Notes under the pieces: model-generated
Database searches by the model: none
Seen by the model: the letters and a program-made list of their open reading frames with translations, nothing else
What the model was told of the DNA's origin: nothing
In this document: piece after piece, positions 8,920-17,583 of the stretch
Layout: each line of letters starts with the position of its first letter
How positions within the stretch are numbered: position 1 is the first letter of the stretch
Program-made: the position numbers and the translations under genes
Origin: Actinomycetes bacterium
GTDB taxonomy: Bacteria > Actinomycetota > Acidimicrobiia > Acidimicrobiales > Ilumatobacteraceae
Direction: 5' to 3'
NCBI GenBank assembly: GCA_025356335.1
Contig: JANXUF010000053.1
Coordinates: 62,001 to 126,000 of the forward strand
Length of the DNA stretch: 64,000 nucleotides

Positions 8920-9117
8920 CTACTGGTCGTCGTCCTCGTCGGAGTCGTCGTCCTCGTCGAACGACACGCCGTATCGTTCGGCAATAGCCGCATATTCGTC
9001 ACTTTCGGACGAACTGCGATGACCGCTATTGTCACCAAATCCGAGGTCGAAAGCCCCCGGACCAGACTGCTTCAATTTTCGCGCTTCTTCGAAGCGACGA
9101 TGACGACCCTTCTTCAC
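8920..9117 (-). CDS. Small charged protein with acidic tail, unknown function
   Basis: A 65-residue reading frame with a basic, Arg/Lys-rich first third (KKGRHRRFEEARKLKQ) and an all-acidic end (SFDEDDDSDEDDDQ). The GTG start at 9117 has GGAG seven bases upstream. The polarity from basic to acidic and the distance to typA (90 bp, same strand) argue for a real gene. I do not recognise a family. A binding role at ribosomes or nucleic acid would be guesswork. A four-codon reading frame with its own -10 box lies just upstream. Confidence 0.6.
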   Translation of the reverse strand: MKKGRHRRFEEARKLKQSGPGAFDLGFGDNSGHRSSSESDEYAAIAERYGVSFDEDDDSDEDDDQ

Positions 9118-9132
9118 GGCAGGGCTCCGAAC

Positions 9133-9147
9133 TTAGAGAATTGACAT
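9133..9147 (-). other. Possible leaderless 4-codon upstream ORF (MSIL)
   Basis: A TAGACT -10 box (9156-9161) sits 8 nt before ATG TCA ATT CTC TAA, which ends 15 nt before the GTG of the small acidic protein. It may be an attenuating or re-initiation uORF, or coincidence. Confidence 0.3.
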
Positions 9148-9268
9148 TGGTCGCCAGTCTATCGGCTGGGCCAACCGTTGCACGGATGATCCAGGCCCTG
9201 ACACTGCCCGAGAGCGGGCACAACACCACGCTGGGTGCCCGGCAGTCCGGCACTGCCAGCGGCCGGTC

Positions 9269-9274
9269 TAGCAT
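9269..9274 (+). promoter_or_regulatory. Leaderless -10 box TAGCAT for the GH13 gene
   Basis: TAGCAT ends 7 nt before the ATG at 9282 and there is no ribosome binding site. It decides this start over the longer in-frame one at 9141. Confidence 0.5.
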
Positions 9275-9281
9275 CCGGGCG

Positions 9282-10817
9282 ATGACTGCACACGCATGGC
9301 ACAAATCGGCGGTGGTGTACCAGATCTACCCGCGGAGCTTCGCTGACGGCAGTGGCGACGGGATCGGCGACCTCGAAGGCGTGATCTCGAAACTGGACTA
9401 CCTGCAATGGCTCGGTGTCGACGCCATCTGGCTGTCACCGATCTTCCCATCGCCGATGGCCGACTTCGGTTACGACGTCAGCGACTACTGCGACATCGAC
9501 CCGCTCTTCGGCGATCTGCGGATCTTCGACGATCTGCTCGCCGAGGCACATCGCCGCAGGCTCAAGGTGATGCTCGACTGGGTTCCGAACCACACCTCGA
9601 TAGAACACCCGTGGTTCGTCGAGTCGCGTTCCAGCCTCGACAATCCGAAACGGGACTGGTACATCTGGCGTGACCTGCAACCGAACGGCGAGTATCCGAA
9701 CAACTGGACAGCCTCGTTCAGCGACCAGCAGCCGGCATGGACCCTCGACCCCACGACCGGGCAGTACTACCTGCACCTGTTCCTGCCAGAACAGCCGGAC
9801 CTCAACTGGGAGCACCACGACGTCGAGGCGGCGATGCTCGACACGATCCGCTTCTGGCTCGATCGGGGTGTTGACGGTCTGCGCATGGATGTCGTCCATC
9901 TGATCGGGAAGGACTTCGAGGACGACCCTGACGGCATCGCCCCGCTCAACCATGTGCAATTCAACGACGTGCCTGTCACTCACGAGCATCTGCGCCACAT
10001 TCGCTCAGTGATCGACTCCTACCAGGGTGACCGCACGAGCGTCGGTGAGGTCTATCTGCTCGACGAGCGGAAAATGGCGACGTACTACGGCGACGATGAC
10101 GAATTGCACATGTCGTTCAACTTCGCCTTCCTGTGGACGTCGTGGGACGCCGCCAAACTCAAGAAGCGGATCATCACCACCCTTGAGCTGTTAGGCCCTC
10201 GGGACGCCACCCCGACCTGGGTACTGTCGAACCACGATGTTCCCCGACACCGCCAGCGATACGGCGGCAGTGAGGCGGTCGCCCGCGCGGCGGCGGTGAT
10301 GTTGTTGACGCTTCCAGGAACGGCGTTCGTCTACCAGGGCGAAGAACTCGGCCTGCTCGACGCCGTCGTGCCGCCGGAACGGGTCGTCGATCCGGGTGGA
10401 CGCGACGGATGTCGAGCGCCGATCCCGTGGAACAACACAGCGGACCGCGGGTGGCAGGCAGATCCGTGGCTCCCGTTTCCTCCGGAGACCGACCGGCGCA
10501 ACGTCCAGGCACAGCAGGCCGACACCAATTCCATCGCCCACCTGTATCGCCGCCTGCTCGCCGCCCGTCGCACCCACAGCGCGCTCGTTCGCGGAACACT
10601 GACGTGGATGGATGCCCCCGATGGAGTGCTCGCCTACCAACGGGCGACGTCGGCAGGCGACCGCTGCTGGGTGTTCGTCAACACCACCGGCTCCCCACAG
10701 ACCGTGGCAGTTCCGGCAGCCAACACGATCGCCGTTTCGACGGACCGTTCGCAGGAACTGATGCCGTTCGGCGGCGTCCTCAGCGCCGATGCCGCCGTGG
10801 TGCTGCGGCCGATCTGA
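9282..10817 (+). CDS. Alpha-glucosidase, glycoside hydrolase family 13
   Basis: A 511-residue cytoplasmic (no signal peptide) GH13 enzyme expected to release glucose from short alpha-glucosides such as maltose, isomaltose or trehalose-type sugars. The four family regions are present: DWVPNHTS, GLRMDVVHLI with the nucleophile Asp, the acid/base Glu in SVGEVYLL and SNHDVPRH. The opening VVYQIYPRSFADGSGDGIGD is typical of the oligo-1,6-glucosidase/alpha-glucosidase subfamily. The C-terminal beta-domain is short. The exact sugar cannot be read from sequence. It stands alone, upstream of a ParA-family gene in the same direction. Confidence 0.9.
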   Translation: MTAHAWHKSAVVYQIYPRSFADGSGDGIGDLEGVISKLDYLQWLGVDAIWLSPIFPSPMADFGYDVSDYCDIDPLFGDLRIFDDLLAEAHRRRLKVMLDWVPNHTSIEHPWFVESRSSLDNPKRDWYIWRDLQPNGEYPNNWTASFSDQQPAWTLDPTTGQYYLHLFLPEQPDLNWEHHDVEAAMLDTIRFWLDRGVDGLRMDVVHLIGKDFEDDPDGIAPLNHVQFNDVPVTHEHLRHIRSVIDSYQGDRTSVGEVYLLDERKMATYYGDDDELHMSFNFAFLWTSWDAAKLKKRIITTLELLGPRDATPTWVLSNHDVPRHRQRYGGSEAVARAAAVMLLTLPGTAFVYQGEELGLLDAVVPPERVVDPGGRDGCRAPIPWNNTADRGWQADPWLPFPPETDRRNVQAQQADTNSIAHLYRRLLAARRTHSALVRGTLTWMDAPDGVLAYQRATSAGDRCWVFVNTTGSPQTVAVPAANTIAVSTDRSQELMPFGGVLSADAAVVLRPI

Positions 10818-10898
10818 GAACCGGCCGATCGGCGATCGGACAGTGCCATGCGTCCCATCGAGGACGGCGGGCACCATCGTTCGTGGCAACATGAGGTG

Positions 10899-11663
10899 AT
10901 GGGACGAACGGTCAGCTTTGTGAACCAGAAGGGTGGCGTCGGGAAGACCACCGTCACGTTGGGACTGGCGTCGGCGGCTGCACATGCAGGGCACCGGGTC
11001 CTCGTCGTCGACCTCGATCCGCAGGGTGGCAGTACGTGGGTGCTCGGTATCGACCCGGTGGACGTCGAGGTCTCGTCAGCCGAGGTCCTCGGTCGAGCAC
11101 CTGCGTCGAAGGCCATCGTCACCTCGGCATGGGGTGAGTTCGTCGACGTGTTGCCTGCGGCGACCCGTCTGCAGGACCGAGAGCACGGTTCCGGAAAGGA
11201 CTCGGGAAAGCGGCTGCGCGCCGCTCTCGAATCGGTCGTCGGCAACTACGATGCGGTGTTGATCGACTGCCCGCCGTCGTTGGGGAACCTCACCACCAAC
11301 GGCCTGGCCGCTGCGAACCACGCGATCATCGTCGTCGAGCCGTCGGCGCTCGGCTTACGTGGCATCGGTGCGATTGCCGATGTCGTCGACGAAGTCTGGG
11401 ACGCCGAGAACCCGGAGTTGGAACTTGCGGGCGTGATCGTCAACAAGGTTCCCGGCATCTCGGGTGAAGCCGACCGTCGTTACGAGGAACTGACAGAAGC
11501 GGTCGGCCGCAAGGCGATCTGGCAGCCGGTGATTCCTCAACGGGTGATCCTCAACCAGGCGATCGGCGACCGCCGGTCGATCCATTCCTTCGGTGCCCGC
11601 AGTGCTGAGGTGAGTGGAGCGTTCGATCAACTGTGGCGCAAACTCCGCAGGGTCATCAAGTAA
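10899..11663 (+). CDS. ParA/Soj-family ATPase, no ParB nearby
   Basis: A 254-residue P-loop ATPase of the MinD/ParA superfamily. It has the deviant Walker A motif VNQKGGVGKTTV at residues 6-17, the A' motif VVDLDPQGGSTW and the Walker B segment VLIDCPPSLGNLT. Family members use ATP-driven dimerisation on nucleoid DNA to position chromosomes, plasmids or protein clusters. No parB-like gene or parS site was seen, so this looks like an orphan ParA rather than the chromosomal parAB pair. The ATG at 10899 makes the protein begin at the first beta strand; longer in-frame starts only add a non-conserved tail. Confidence 0.88.
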   Translation: MGRTVSFVNQKGGVGKTTVTLGLASAAAHAGHRVLVVDLDPQGGSTWVLGIDPVDVEVSSAEVLGRAPASKAIVTSAWGEFVDVLPAATRLQDREHGSGKDSGKRLRAALESVVGNYDAVLIDCPPSLGNLTTNGLAAANHAIIVVEPSALGLRGIGAIADVVDEVWDAENPELELAGVIVNKVPGISGEADRRYEELTEAVGRKAIWQPVIPQRVILNQAIGDRRSIHSFGARSAEVSGAFDQLWRKLRRVIK

Positions 11664-11678
11664 CGCCAACAGCGATCG

Positions 11679-12851
11679 TTAGGCAACGGTCGAAGCCGGC
11701 GGCGATTCTGGTGGGACGTCGATGAGCTTGAGGCCACCACGACCATCGAACGCCAACGCCGCGTGCCCGTCGACGATCCGCTTGATATCGGCACCGAGGA
11801 AGTCGTGACGCCACCCCTGAGCGAGGCGTGCGTCGTCGTTGCCGCGTAGGAAGTCGACGAGGTCCGAACGCGTCGCCAGCAGCGTCGTGTCGATGTGCTC
11901 GCGTCTGGCGACCTCGCTGACCCATGCCGAGACGAGGGTGACGGCTGGGCGCAGCCGACGGTCGAGTTCTTCACCCTCCGGTGCCGGCAGGTCGGCAGGC
12001 TCGTTGCTGCCGCGCTCGACCGCTGCGAGGATTTCGCGGGCGAACCCGCCACGGATGTGGCGGTCGTCGACGCCACGGGCATGCGACAGTTCTGTCTCGT
12101 CCTTGGGCGATTTCTGGGCAATACCGAGGATCGCCAGATCGGACAGCACCTGCCGTGGCGGGGTGTCGGTGACCATCGCTCGGCGCTCACGCCATGCCGT
12201 CAACGCACGTGCGACGCCGCGACCGCGGGCCTTCAACGTACGGGCATCCTTGACCTTCAGCCAGGCATTGTCGGGATCACCGGGACCCTGCGGACGAACA
12301 CGCAGTTCCTCGCAGGCGTCGAGCGCCCAGTCGATGCGGCCATTGGCGTTCAGTTGGGCCAACAGCTTGTCGTGCAACGCCAGCAGATGATCGACATCGG
12401 CTGCCGCATAGATCTTCTGATCGTCGGTCAACGGCCGGCGGAGCCAGTCGGTGAGCCGGTCGCCCTTGGCGACGGTGATCTTCAGTTCGGCAGCGAGCAG
12501 GCTGACGAGCGACGGCGTCGAGTAGCCGAGAAATCCGGCGGCGAGCTGCGTGTCGAACAGATGTGCCGGCACCTCGCCGATTGCGTGGTTCATGACATCG
12601 AGATCCTGCTGCGCGGCGTGCAGCACGAAGAGCGAGTCGCTCGTCAGCAGCGGGCCCATCAACTTCGGGTCGGCAGCGAGCGGATCGATCAGAGCGACCC
12701 CGCCGGGCCATGCCAACTGCACGAGTGCGAGACGCGGATAGTAGGTGCGCTCCCGGTGGAACTCGGTGTCGAGGGCGATCCGCGGCTGTCCGACCAGGCT
12801 GGCAACCAGCGCCTCGAGGGCGTCGTCGGTGTCAATCCACGCAACGGTCAC
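11679..12851 (-). CDS. rnd: Ribonuclease D
   Basis: A 3'-5' exoribonuclease of the DEDD family that trims tRNA and other structured RNA ends. The 390-residue protein shows DTEFHRERTYYP (Exo I), LHAAQQDLDVM and DTQLAAGFLGY (Exo II), YAAADVDHLLALHDKL (Exo III with the Tyr of the DEDDy subtype), and an HRDC-type C-terminal region. The GTG at 12851 overlaps the stop of the upstream rhodanese gene in a GTGA, indicating coupled translation. Confidence 0.92.
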   Translation of the reverse strand: MTVAWIDTDDALEALVASLVGQPRIALDTEFHRERTYYPRLALVQLAWPGGVALIDPLAADPKLMGPLLTSDSLFVLHAAQQDLDVMNHAIGEVPAHLFDTQLAAGFLGYSTPSLVSLLAAELKITVAKGDRLTDWLRRPLTDDQKIYAAADVDHLLALHDKLLAQLNANGRIDWALDACEELRVRPQGPGDPDNAWLKVKDARTLKARGRGVARALTAWRERRAMVTDTPPRQVLSDLAILGIAQKSPKDETELSHARGVDDRHIRGGFAREILAAVERGSNEPADLPAPEGEELDRRLRPAVTLVSAWVSEVARREHIDTTLLATRSDLVDFLRGNDDARLAQGWRHDFLGADIKRIVDGHAALAFDGRGGLKLIDVPPESPPASTVA

Positions 12852-13192
12852 GCAGGATCGCTGCCCTCGGCGGCGTCTGCGGTTTCCACGTCGAAACCGT
12901 GGGCGATCCAACCCATCGTTCCGCCGGCAACGTTCGTCGCCGTGATGCCGTTGTCGGCGAGCGCCATCGCTGCGCGCATACTGCGACCGCCGCTCTTGCA
13001 GATCACGAGAACTTCGCCGTCTACTGCACGGAAGTCGTCGAGATGATCGAGGACTTCGCCAAGTGGGATCAGACGCGCCGATGGCACGTGGCCGTCCTCG
13101 TACTCGTCTCGCTCACGGACGTCGAACAACGTCACGCCACCGGTCTTGAGGAGCCCATCGAGTTCCTCGACAGAGATTTCTGCAATCGCCAT
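12848..13192 (-). CDS. Single-domain rhodanese-like sulfurtransferase
   Basis: A 114-residue single rhodanese domain with the active-site loop CKSGGRS, where Cys carries persulfide sulfur, and the fold markers LFDVRERDEYEDGHVPSA and GGTMGWIAHG. Its usual role is sulfur relay to cofactor or tRNA thiolation. The neighbour mobA suggests, but does not prove, a link to molybdenum cofactor chemistry. It has its own leaderless -10 box in the 17-bp gap after mobA and overlaps rnd by 4 bp. Confidence 0.9.
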   Translation of the reverse strand: MAIAEISVEELDGLLKTGGVTLFDVRERDEYEDGHVPSARLIPLGEVLDHLDDFRAVDGEVLVICKSGGRSMRAAMALADNGITATNVAGGTMGWIAHGFDVETADAAEGSDPA

Positions 13193-13199
13193 AGCAACT

Positions 13200-13205
13200 A
13201 CGCTA
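13200..13205 (-). promoter_or_regulatory. Leaderless -10 box TAGCGT for rhodanese-rnd
   Basis: TAGCGT ends 7 nt before the rhodanese ATG, inside the short gap after mobA; it is an internal promoter. Confidence 0.5.
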
Positions 13206-13209
13206 GGCG

Positions 13210-13797
13210 TTATCGCAGGTCTTGTGGTGCGTTGAAGTTCGACAATTCCGACGCCTCGACCGCAAGCCGCTTCACCCGCAAACGTGAGAGCCCGCCGTGG
13301 ACAGAGCGTTCACCGGCTTCGAAGGCGTCTGCCAACGTGGCGATGACCGCCTCGGTGCGCCGCCACACGGCACAGAGCGGCTCCAGCCGATCGGTTTGAG
13401 CAACGACGACGTCGTGGGCATCGACGTCGTCGGAGCGGTGGACCGCTGCATCACCCAGCCTGAGGACCGTCGGCGCCGACAGCATCGCCAGATCGCAGGC
13501 GACGACGAATACCCAGGGTGTCCTGCAGAACCTCATCGCCGTGATGATTCCCCCGAGGGGACCCTCACCGGGCCAGTCGTCGGCGATCGAGGCAATGCCC
13601 GCTGCGGAGATTCGTGGCCGATCTCCACCGATGGCGATGACGGGATCGACGCCGCCGTCACCGAGCGCCGTCGCCAGTCGCACCACCATGTAGACACCAT
13701 CGATGGCGACGAATGCCTTGTCACGGCCCATCCGCGTGCTTCGCCCACCCGTCAGGATGGCGCCGGACACAGCGGGACGGTTGTTGCCGGCAATCAC
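13210..13797 (-). CDS. mobA: Molybdenum cofactor guanylyltransferase-like MobA
   Basis: MobA joins GMP to molybdopterin to make the guanine dinucleotide cofactor of many molybdoenzymes. The 195-residue protein has the nucleotide-binding LTGGRSTRMGRDKAFV loop at residues 15-30, the GEGPLGGI segment and the metal-binding VVACDLAML. The usual CDxP proline is replaced by Ala and the usual LAGG by LTGG, so a related nucleotidyltransferase activity is possible. The GTG start lies 3 bp after the DUF3151 gene, in the same transcript. Confidence 0.85.
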   Translation of the reverse strand: MIAGNNRPAVSGAILTGGRSTRMGRDKAFVAIDGVYMVVRLATALGDGGVDPVIAIGGDRPRISAAGIASIADDWPGEGPLGGIITAMRFCRTPWVFVVACDLAMLSAPTVLRLGDAAVHRSDDVDAHDVVVAQTDRLEPLCAVWRRTEAVIATLADAFEAGERSVHGGLSRLRVKRLAVEASELSNFNAPQDLR

Positions 13798-13800
13798 ACG

Positions 13801-14244
13801 TCAGCCCTCTGCTGGAATTCCAGACGGATCGAGCTGGGCGATGAACTGCGCGCAGCGATCGGCTTCGTCGAACTCGCCGATGGCCTGAGCTGCATCACGC
13901 AGACCGCGCAGCGCCCGCAGGAACCCGCGGTTCGATTCGTGAGCCCAACGAACGTAGCCGCCTCCTTTCCAGCCGTTGGCCCGCAGCGAATCGAGGCCCC
14001 GGTGATAGCCCACGCGGAAGTAGGCGTAGGCCTCGATCTCGTCCCGCGCGTTCTCTCCGAGCCGTGCCCAGCCCTCGACGAATCGTGGCGCGGCAGTCAC
14101 AACAGCCGCCAGTGCAGCACGGCGTTCTGCTGCCGGAAGTGCAAGCGCTCGACGCATGGCGTTCAGGCGTTCGATCGGTTCTGGCGGCAGGACCGTCGAA
14201 GGCGGGCCAGTGGGCGTCAGATTGACAGGTCGGAACTCGCTCAT
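13801..14244 (-). CDS. DUF3151 family protein
   Basis: A 147-residue soluble protein of an uncharacterised actinobacterial family. Recognisable features are the LPPEPIERLNAMRRALA helix, PRFVEGWARLGENARDEIEAYAYFRVGYHRGLD and the GGGYVRWAHESNRGFLRALRG block, which I recall as conserved in DUF3151. It may be a small TPR-like helical fold. ATG 14244 follows a TAGCGT box by 7 nt. It heads a unit with mobA. Confidence 0.8.
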   Translation of the reverse strand: MSEFRPVNLTPTGPPSTVLPPEPIERLNAMRRALALPAAERRAALAAVVTAAPRFVEGWARLGENARDEIEAYAYFRVGYHRGLDSLRANGWKGGGYVRWAHESNRGFLRALRGLRDAAQAIGEFDEADRCAQFIAQLDPSGIPAEG

Positions 14245-14251
14245 GGGGCGC

Positions 14252-14257
14252 ACGCTA
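14252..14257 (-). promoter_or_regulatory. Leaderless -10 box TAGCGT for DUF3151-mobA
   Basis: TAGCGT ends 7 nt before the ATG at 14244, the same motif and spacing as for the rhodanese gene. Confidence 0.5.
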
Positions 14258-14342
14258 GCGGCGGCCCGACGATCGAAGCGTCGGCCGAACTCGGATCTGT
14301 GTACACGAATGATGATGCCGACCCGACCGGTACGGCGATGCG

Positions 14343-14348
14343 TAGTGT
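14343..14348 (+). promoter_or_regulatory. Leaderless -10 box TAGTGT for the small membrane protein
   Basis: TAGTGT ends 6 nt before the ATG at 14355. Confidence 0.45.
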
Positions 14349-14354
14349 TGGCGA

Positions 14355-14627
14355 ATGCTCGCAGCGCTCGACTATGCACTCGTCAGGAACATCGCCATCG
14401 GTCTCGCTGTCGTGCTGGTGCTGTTGGCCCTGCTCGTCGCCAAGGTCGTGCGGTCGGTGACGACGAAAGCGATCACGATCCTGATCCTCGGCGCGCTGAT
14501 CCTCGCGGTCTTCACGCAGCGTCAGTCATTGACCAAGTGCGAGAAGAACTACGTCGCCCAATCTCGGGTTGGTGCAACCTGCCAATTCTTCGGCTACAAG
14601 GTGCAGCTTCCTGCCTTGACTCCCTGA
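14355..14627 (+). CDS. Small two-helix membrane protein
   Basis: A 90-residue protein with two predicted transmembrane helices (about residues 10-30 and 38-52) joined by a basic loop (KVVRSVTTKA), followed by a 35-residue tail with two cysteines. No family is recognised. The leaderless promoter and the clean membrane pattern argue that it is real. It converges with the alpha/beta hydrolase gene; just after its stop the 14-base string GAGGTGGATCCC(C)G occurs twice in tandem. Confidence 0.65.
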   Translation: MLAALDYALVRNIAIGLAVVLVLLALLVAKVVRSVTTKAITILILGALILAVFTQRQSLTKCEKNYVAQSRVGATCQFFGYKVQLPALTP

Positions 14628-14657
14628 GGTGGATCCCCGAGGTGGATCCCGAGAACG

Positions 14658-15506
14658 TTACGGAGATCCGTTGGCCAGCAACGCCGGTTCGACGAGCAGT
14701 TCGACGAACAGCTCGGGATGCGAGGCGTGAGCGCCATGAGATGCACCGGGAACGCACACGAGCGTCGCGTTCGCCAGCGATGTCGCCAGCGAGGCAGTTC
14801 CACTGTGATGATGCGGCTTGGCGAACTCGCTGTAGCCGAGGATCACCGGCTGTTCGATCGCAGCGGGATCGAACGGACTGGCGCGACGCAGGTCGCGCAG
14901 TTCGCCGACCAGCGCCGGGCCCTCCGCCCGCCTCGCATCCTTCGTCGATTGCGGCAGACGCTCCCACAGCCGGTCGCCGATCAGCCGCCGCATGAACGCC
15001 TCGGCAGCATCGTGGGGGTCGACCCCGAGTGCCGCACCGCCAGCCGTAGCACCTTCGCCGGGCCACCACGGCTCCCAGGACTGCGGAGGCTCGAAGGCGA
15101 CGACCGCACCGACCCGGTCGGTTTCCCGTTGAGCAGCTGCCAGGACGATGTCACCACCGATGCTGTGGCCGACCAGCACGGCCCGACGTCCGTCGCCGAG
15201 AAACCTGTCGAGCAACGAGACGAGATCGTCGACGTGTGCAGCGATATCGAATGGACCTGGATGTGGTGCGCTCAGGCCGTACCCGCGACGGTCGTAGCGC
15301 ACCACCCGATACCGATCGTCGAGACGACGGGCGAGCTTGTGCATCCCCGCCATGCGGTCCATCGCTCCGTGCACGAGCACGATCAGCTCGCCATCGACAG
15401 GACCGGAGGCCGCATACGCCAGACCATCAGCTGTCGTGCCATGTTCAGCGTCGCTGTGGTGCGGCCGTGGCGGTCGCAAGGCCGTCTCGAACGGTTCGAC
15501 GGTCAT
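14658..15506 (-). CDS. Alpha/beta hydrolase
   Basis: A 282-residue alpha/beta-hydrolase fold enzyme with the oxyanion region VLVHGAMDRMAG, the nucleophile elbow GHSIGGD and a catalytic His in PGASHGAHASHP near the C-terminus. No signal peptide. The substrate cannot be predicted. Its ATG overlaps the pyruvate kinase stop in an ATGA, so the two are translationally coupled. Confidence 0.85.
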   Translation of the reverse strand: MTVEPFETALRPPRPHHSDAEHGTTADGLAYAASGPVDGELIVLVHGAMDRMAGMHKLARRLDDRYRVVRYDRRGYGLSAPHPGPFDIAAHVDDLVSLLDRFLGDGRRAVLVGHSIGGDIVLAAAQRETDRVGAVVAFEPPQSWEPWWPGEGATAGGAALGVDPHDAAEAFMRRLIGDRLWERLPQSTKDARRAEGPALVGELRDLRRASPFDPAAIEQPVILGYSEFAKPHHHSGTASLATSLANATLVCVPGASHGAHASHPELFVELLVEPALLANGSP

Positions 15507-16939
15507 GCGACGTCGACGACTCGGAGTACATCCGTCGATGCTCCGGTTCCCATGTCTGGAGCGCCGGCGAGCACCAGCACCGTGTCACCGTGGCTGATCT
15601 GCCCGGCGGCCAGTGCCGATTCGACAGCGAACCACACCATTTCATCAGTGGATGTATAGACGTTGGCGAGCAGCGGGACGACGCCCCAACTCAACGTCAT
15701 CGCCCGCACCGTTCGTGCCGACGGACTGAGCCCGATCATCGTCGCCGCAGGGCGGAAGCTGGCCATCGCCAATGCCGTTCGACCCGAACGGGTACAGCAG
15801 AGGATCGCCGACACCCCGATGTCCGTCGCTGCCTGATAGGCGGCGTGCGTTATCGCGTAGGTGATGCGATCAACGGGTGCGGTGTCCTGCTCCCGTTGAA
15901 GCCGTCCGAGACGATTCGCCCACTGGCGATAGGCGGCGTCGGCCTCGGCTCGTTCGGCAATGCGCGTCATCGTCCGTACCACCAGCGCAGGATCATGGCC
16001 GATCGCCGTTTCGGCGGACAACATGATGGCGTCCGTTCCGTCGAAGACGGCGTTGGCGATATCGCTGACCTCTGCTCTCGTCGGGGCGGGGGAAGTGATC
16101 ATACTTTCCAACATCTGCGTCGCAGTGATCACCGGCACTCCCCGCTCGACGCATGTCCTGATGATCTTCTTCTGCAGATGTGGCACGTCTTCGAGAGGAC
16201 AATCGATGCCGAGATCACCGCGGGCGACCATGACGGCGTCTGCCTCCTCGATGATTCCGTCGAGCGCCTCGATCGCCGCTGCCGTCTCGATCTTGGCGAC
16301 GAGCAGCGGTCCGTCAGGACCGACGGCCTTGCGCAGCCTGACCAGGTCTGCTCCCTGACGAACGAACGACAACGCCAGGAAGTCGACTCCTGCAGCAGCC
16401 ATCTGCACAGCGAGGACGAGGTCCTGCTCGGTCGGCGTGGCGAGCTGCGAATGTTCCGACGGCAGGTGGACGCCCGGGCGACCGGCAACACGGCCACCAG
16501 AGACGACGACGCAGTTCACCTTGTGATCGGCGACGACGGTGACCATCAGCGAGATCGCACCGTCGCCGATCACACAGCGCTCCCCCGGCTTCACGTCATC
16601 GAGCAAGGTCGCGTAGTCGACGTTCACCAGGGTCGTCGTGCTTGGCCCGTTACCGACCTGCAATTGCACGACGTCGCCCTCCGCCCAGTACGCACCCTCG
16701 TCGGGAAACTTGCCGGAACGGATCTTCGGGCCAGGGAGATCGCCGAGAACAGCCACCACCAACCCGGTCCGTTCGGCAGCATCGCGCACCGCCTGCATGC
16801 GCACGAGATGTTGTTCGATCGGCCCATGACTGAGGTTGAGGCGAACGACATCGACGCCGGCACGCAACAGCTCATCCAGGAGCTCTGGCGTATCGCTCGC
16901 CGGTCCGATGGTCGCCACGATCTTCGTTCTGCCAGTCAC
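15503..16939 (-). CDS. pyk: Pyruvate kinase
   Basis: Converts phosphoenolpyruvate and ADP to pyruvate and ATP in glycolysis. The 478-residue protein begins TGRTKIVATIGPAS and shows VVRLNLSHG, the LGDLPGPKIRSG nucleotide/PEP region, VAKIETAAAIEALDGII with the catalytic Lys, VARGDLGIDCP, ATQMLESM and the EVSDIANAVFDGTDAIMLS signature. The GTG at 16939 is chosen because the protein then starts right at the conserved strand. Only 20 bp separate it from the divergent phosphatase, so the two promoters must overlap each other's coding DNA. Confidence 0.95.
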   Translation of the reverse strand: MTGRTKIVATIGPASDTPELLDELLRAGVDVVRLNLSHGPIEQHLVRMQAVRDAAERTGLVVAVLGDLPGPKIRSGKFPDEGAYWAEGDVVQLQVGNGPSTTTLVNVDYATLLDDVKPGERCVIGDGAISLMVTVVADHKVNCVVVSGGRVAGRPGVHLPSEHSQLATPTEQDLVLAVQMAAAGVDFLALSFVRQGADLVRLRKAVGPDGPLLVAKIETAAAIEALDGIIEEADAVMVARGDLGIDCPLEDVPHLQKKIIRTCVERGVPVITATQMLESMITSPAPTRAEVSDIANAVFDGTDAIMLSAETAIGHDPALVVRTMTRIAERAEADAAYRQWANRLGRLQREQDTAPVDRITYAITHAAYQAATDIGVSAILCCTRSGRTALAMASFRPAATMIGLSPSARTVRAMTLSWGVVPLLANVYTSTDEMVWFAVESALAAGQISHGDTVLVLAGAPDMGTGASTDVLRVVDVA

Positions 16940-16959
16940 ACCTGCTATCTCTAGTCGAT

Positions 16960-17583
16960 ATGGAGCTGCTCTTGATACGGCACGCGTTGCCGCAGCGTAC
17001 GGTGGTCTCCGAGGGCGCAGCCGACCCGCTGCTCTCCGCCGATGGGCATGCGCAGGCCGCACGTCTCGCAGAGTACCTGTCGACCGAGCATCTCGATGCG
17101 ATCTATTCGAGCCCGCTGAGGAGGGCTGCGCAGACAGCGGACCCGCTCGCCGATCGACATCGTCTACCGGTCGTCGTCGTCGACGAGCTGGCGGAGTTCG
17201 ATCGTCATTCGAGCGAATACATCCCGGTCGAGGAGCTCAAACGGACGAACGACCCCCGGTGGCAGTTGATCGTCTCCGGGCAGTGGATCGAAGGTGGCGA
17301 CACGCCGGAGGTCTTCTCGGAACGGGTCGTTGCGGCGATCGAGGCACTCGTGGTGGCCCATCAGGGCGACCGCATCGCGGTCGTCTGCCACGGTGGGGTG
17401 ATCGGCGCATACGTGGCGCATGTTCTCGGGATGGCACCCCGGGCGCAGTCGTTCTTCTACCCCAACTACACCTCGATCCACCGCCTTGCCGCAGCATCGT
17501 CAGGCGAGCGGTCGATCGTCACGCTGAACGAAACCGGCCATTTACGTGGGAGTGGACTTCCGATCGGTATGTTCCAGCGATGA
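16960..17583 (+). CDS. Histidine phosphatase superfamily protein
   Basis: A 207-residue phosphoglycerate-mutase-like phosphatase. The RHG-type phosphohistidine motif is LIRHALPQR at residues 5-13 (Ala replaces Gly), and the second catalytic His is in AVVCHGGVIGAYV. SSPLRRAAQTA supplies the phosphate-binding Arg. The substrate is unknown; some members act on sugar phosphates or cofactors. Its stop overlaps the ATG of the M18 aminopeptidase (ATGA). Confidence 0.85.
   Translation: MELLLIRHALPQRTVVSEGAADPLLSADGHAQAARLAEYLSTEHLDAIYSSPLRRAAQTADPLADRHRLPVVVVDELAEFDRHSSEYIPVEELKRTNDPRWQLIVSGQWIEGGDTPEVFSERVVAAIEALVVAHQGDRIAVVCHGGVIGAYVAHVLGMAPRAQSFFYPNYTSIHRLAAASSGERSIVTLNETGHLRGSGLPIGMFQR

Noticed and set aside
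9141..9170. Sigma-70 promoter from TTGACA at 9142
   Set aside because: The only downstream candidate, TATCGG, is spaced about 13 bp away and no gene start fits; the leaderless TAGCAT nearer the GH13 gene is better.
11895..13046. Long plus-strand open frame of 383 codons
   Set aside because: It lies wholly opposite RNase D and the rhodanese gene, which have clear catalytic motifs; the plus-strand translation has no recognisable motif and odd composition.
15236..16954. Plus-strand open frame of 572 codons
   Set aside because: Antisense shadow of pyruvate kinase in GC-rich DNA; the pyk strand carries all family motifs.
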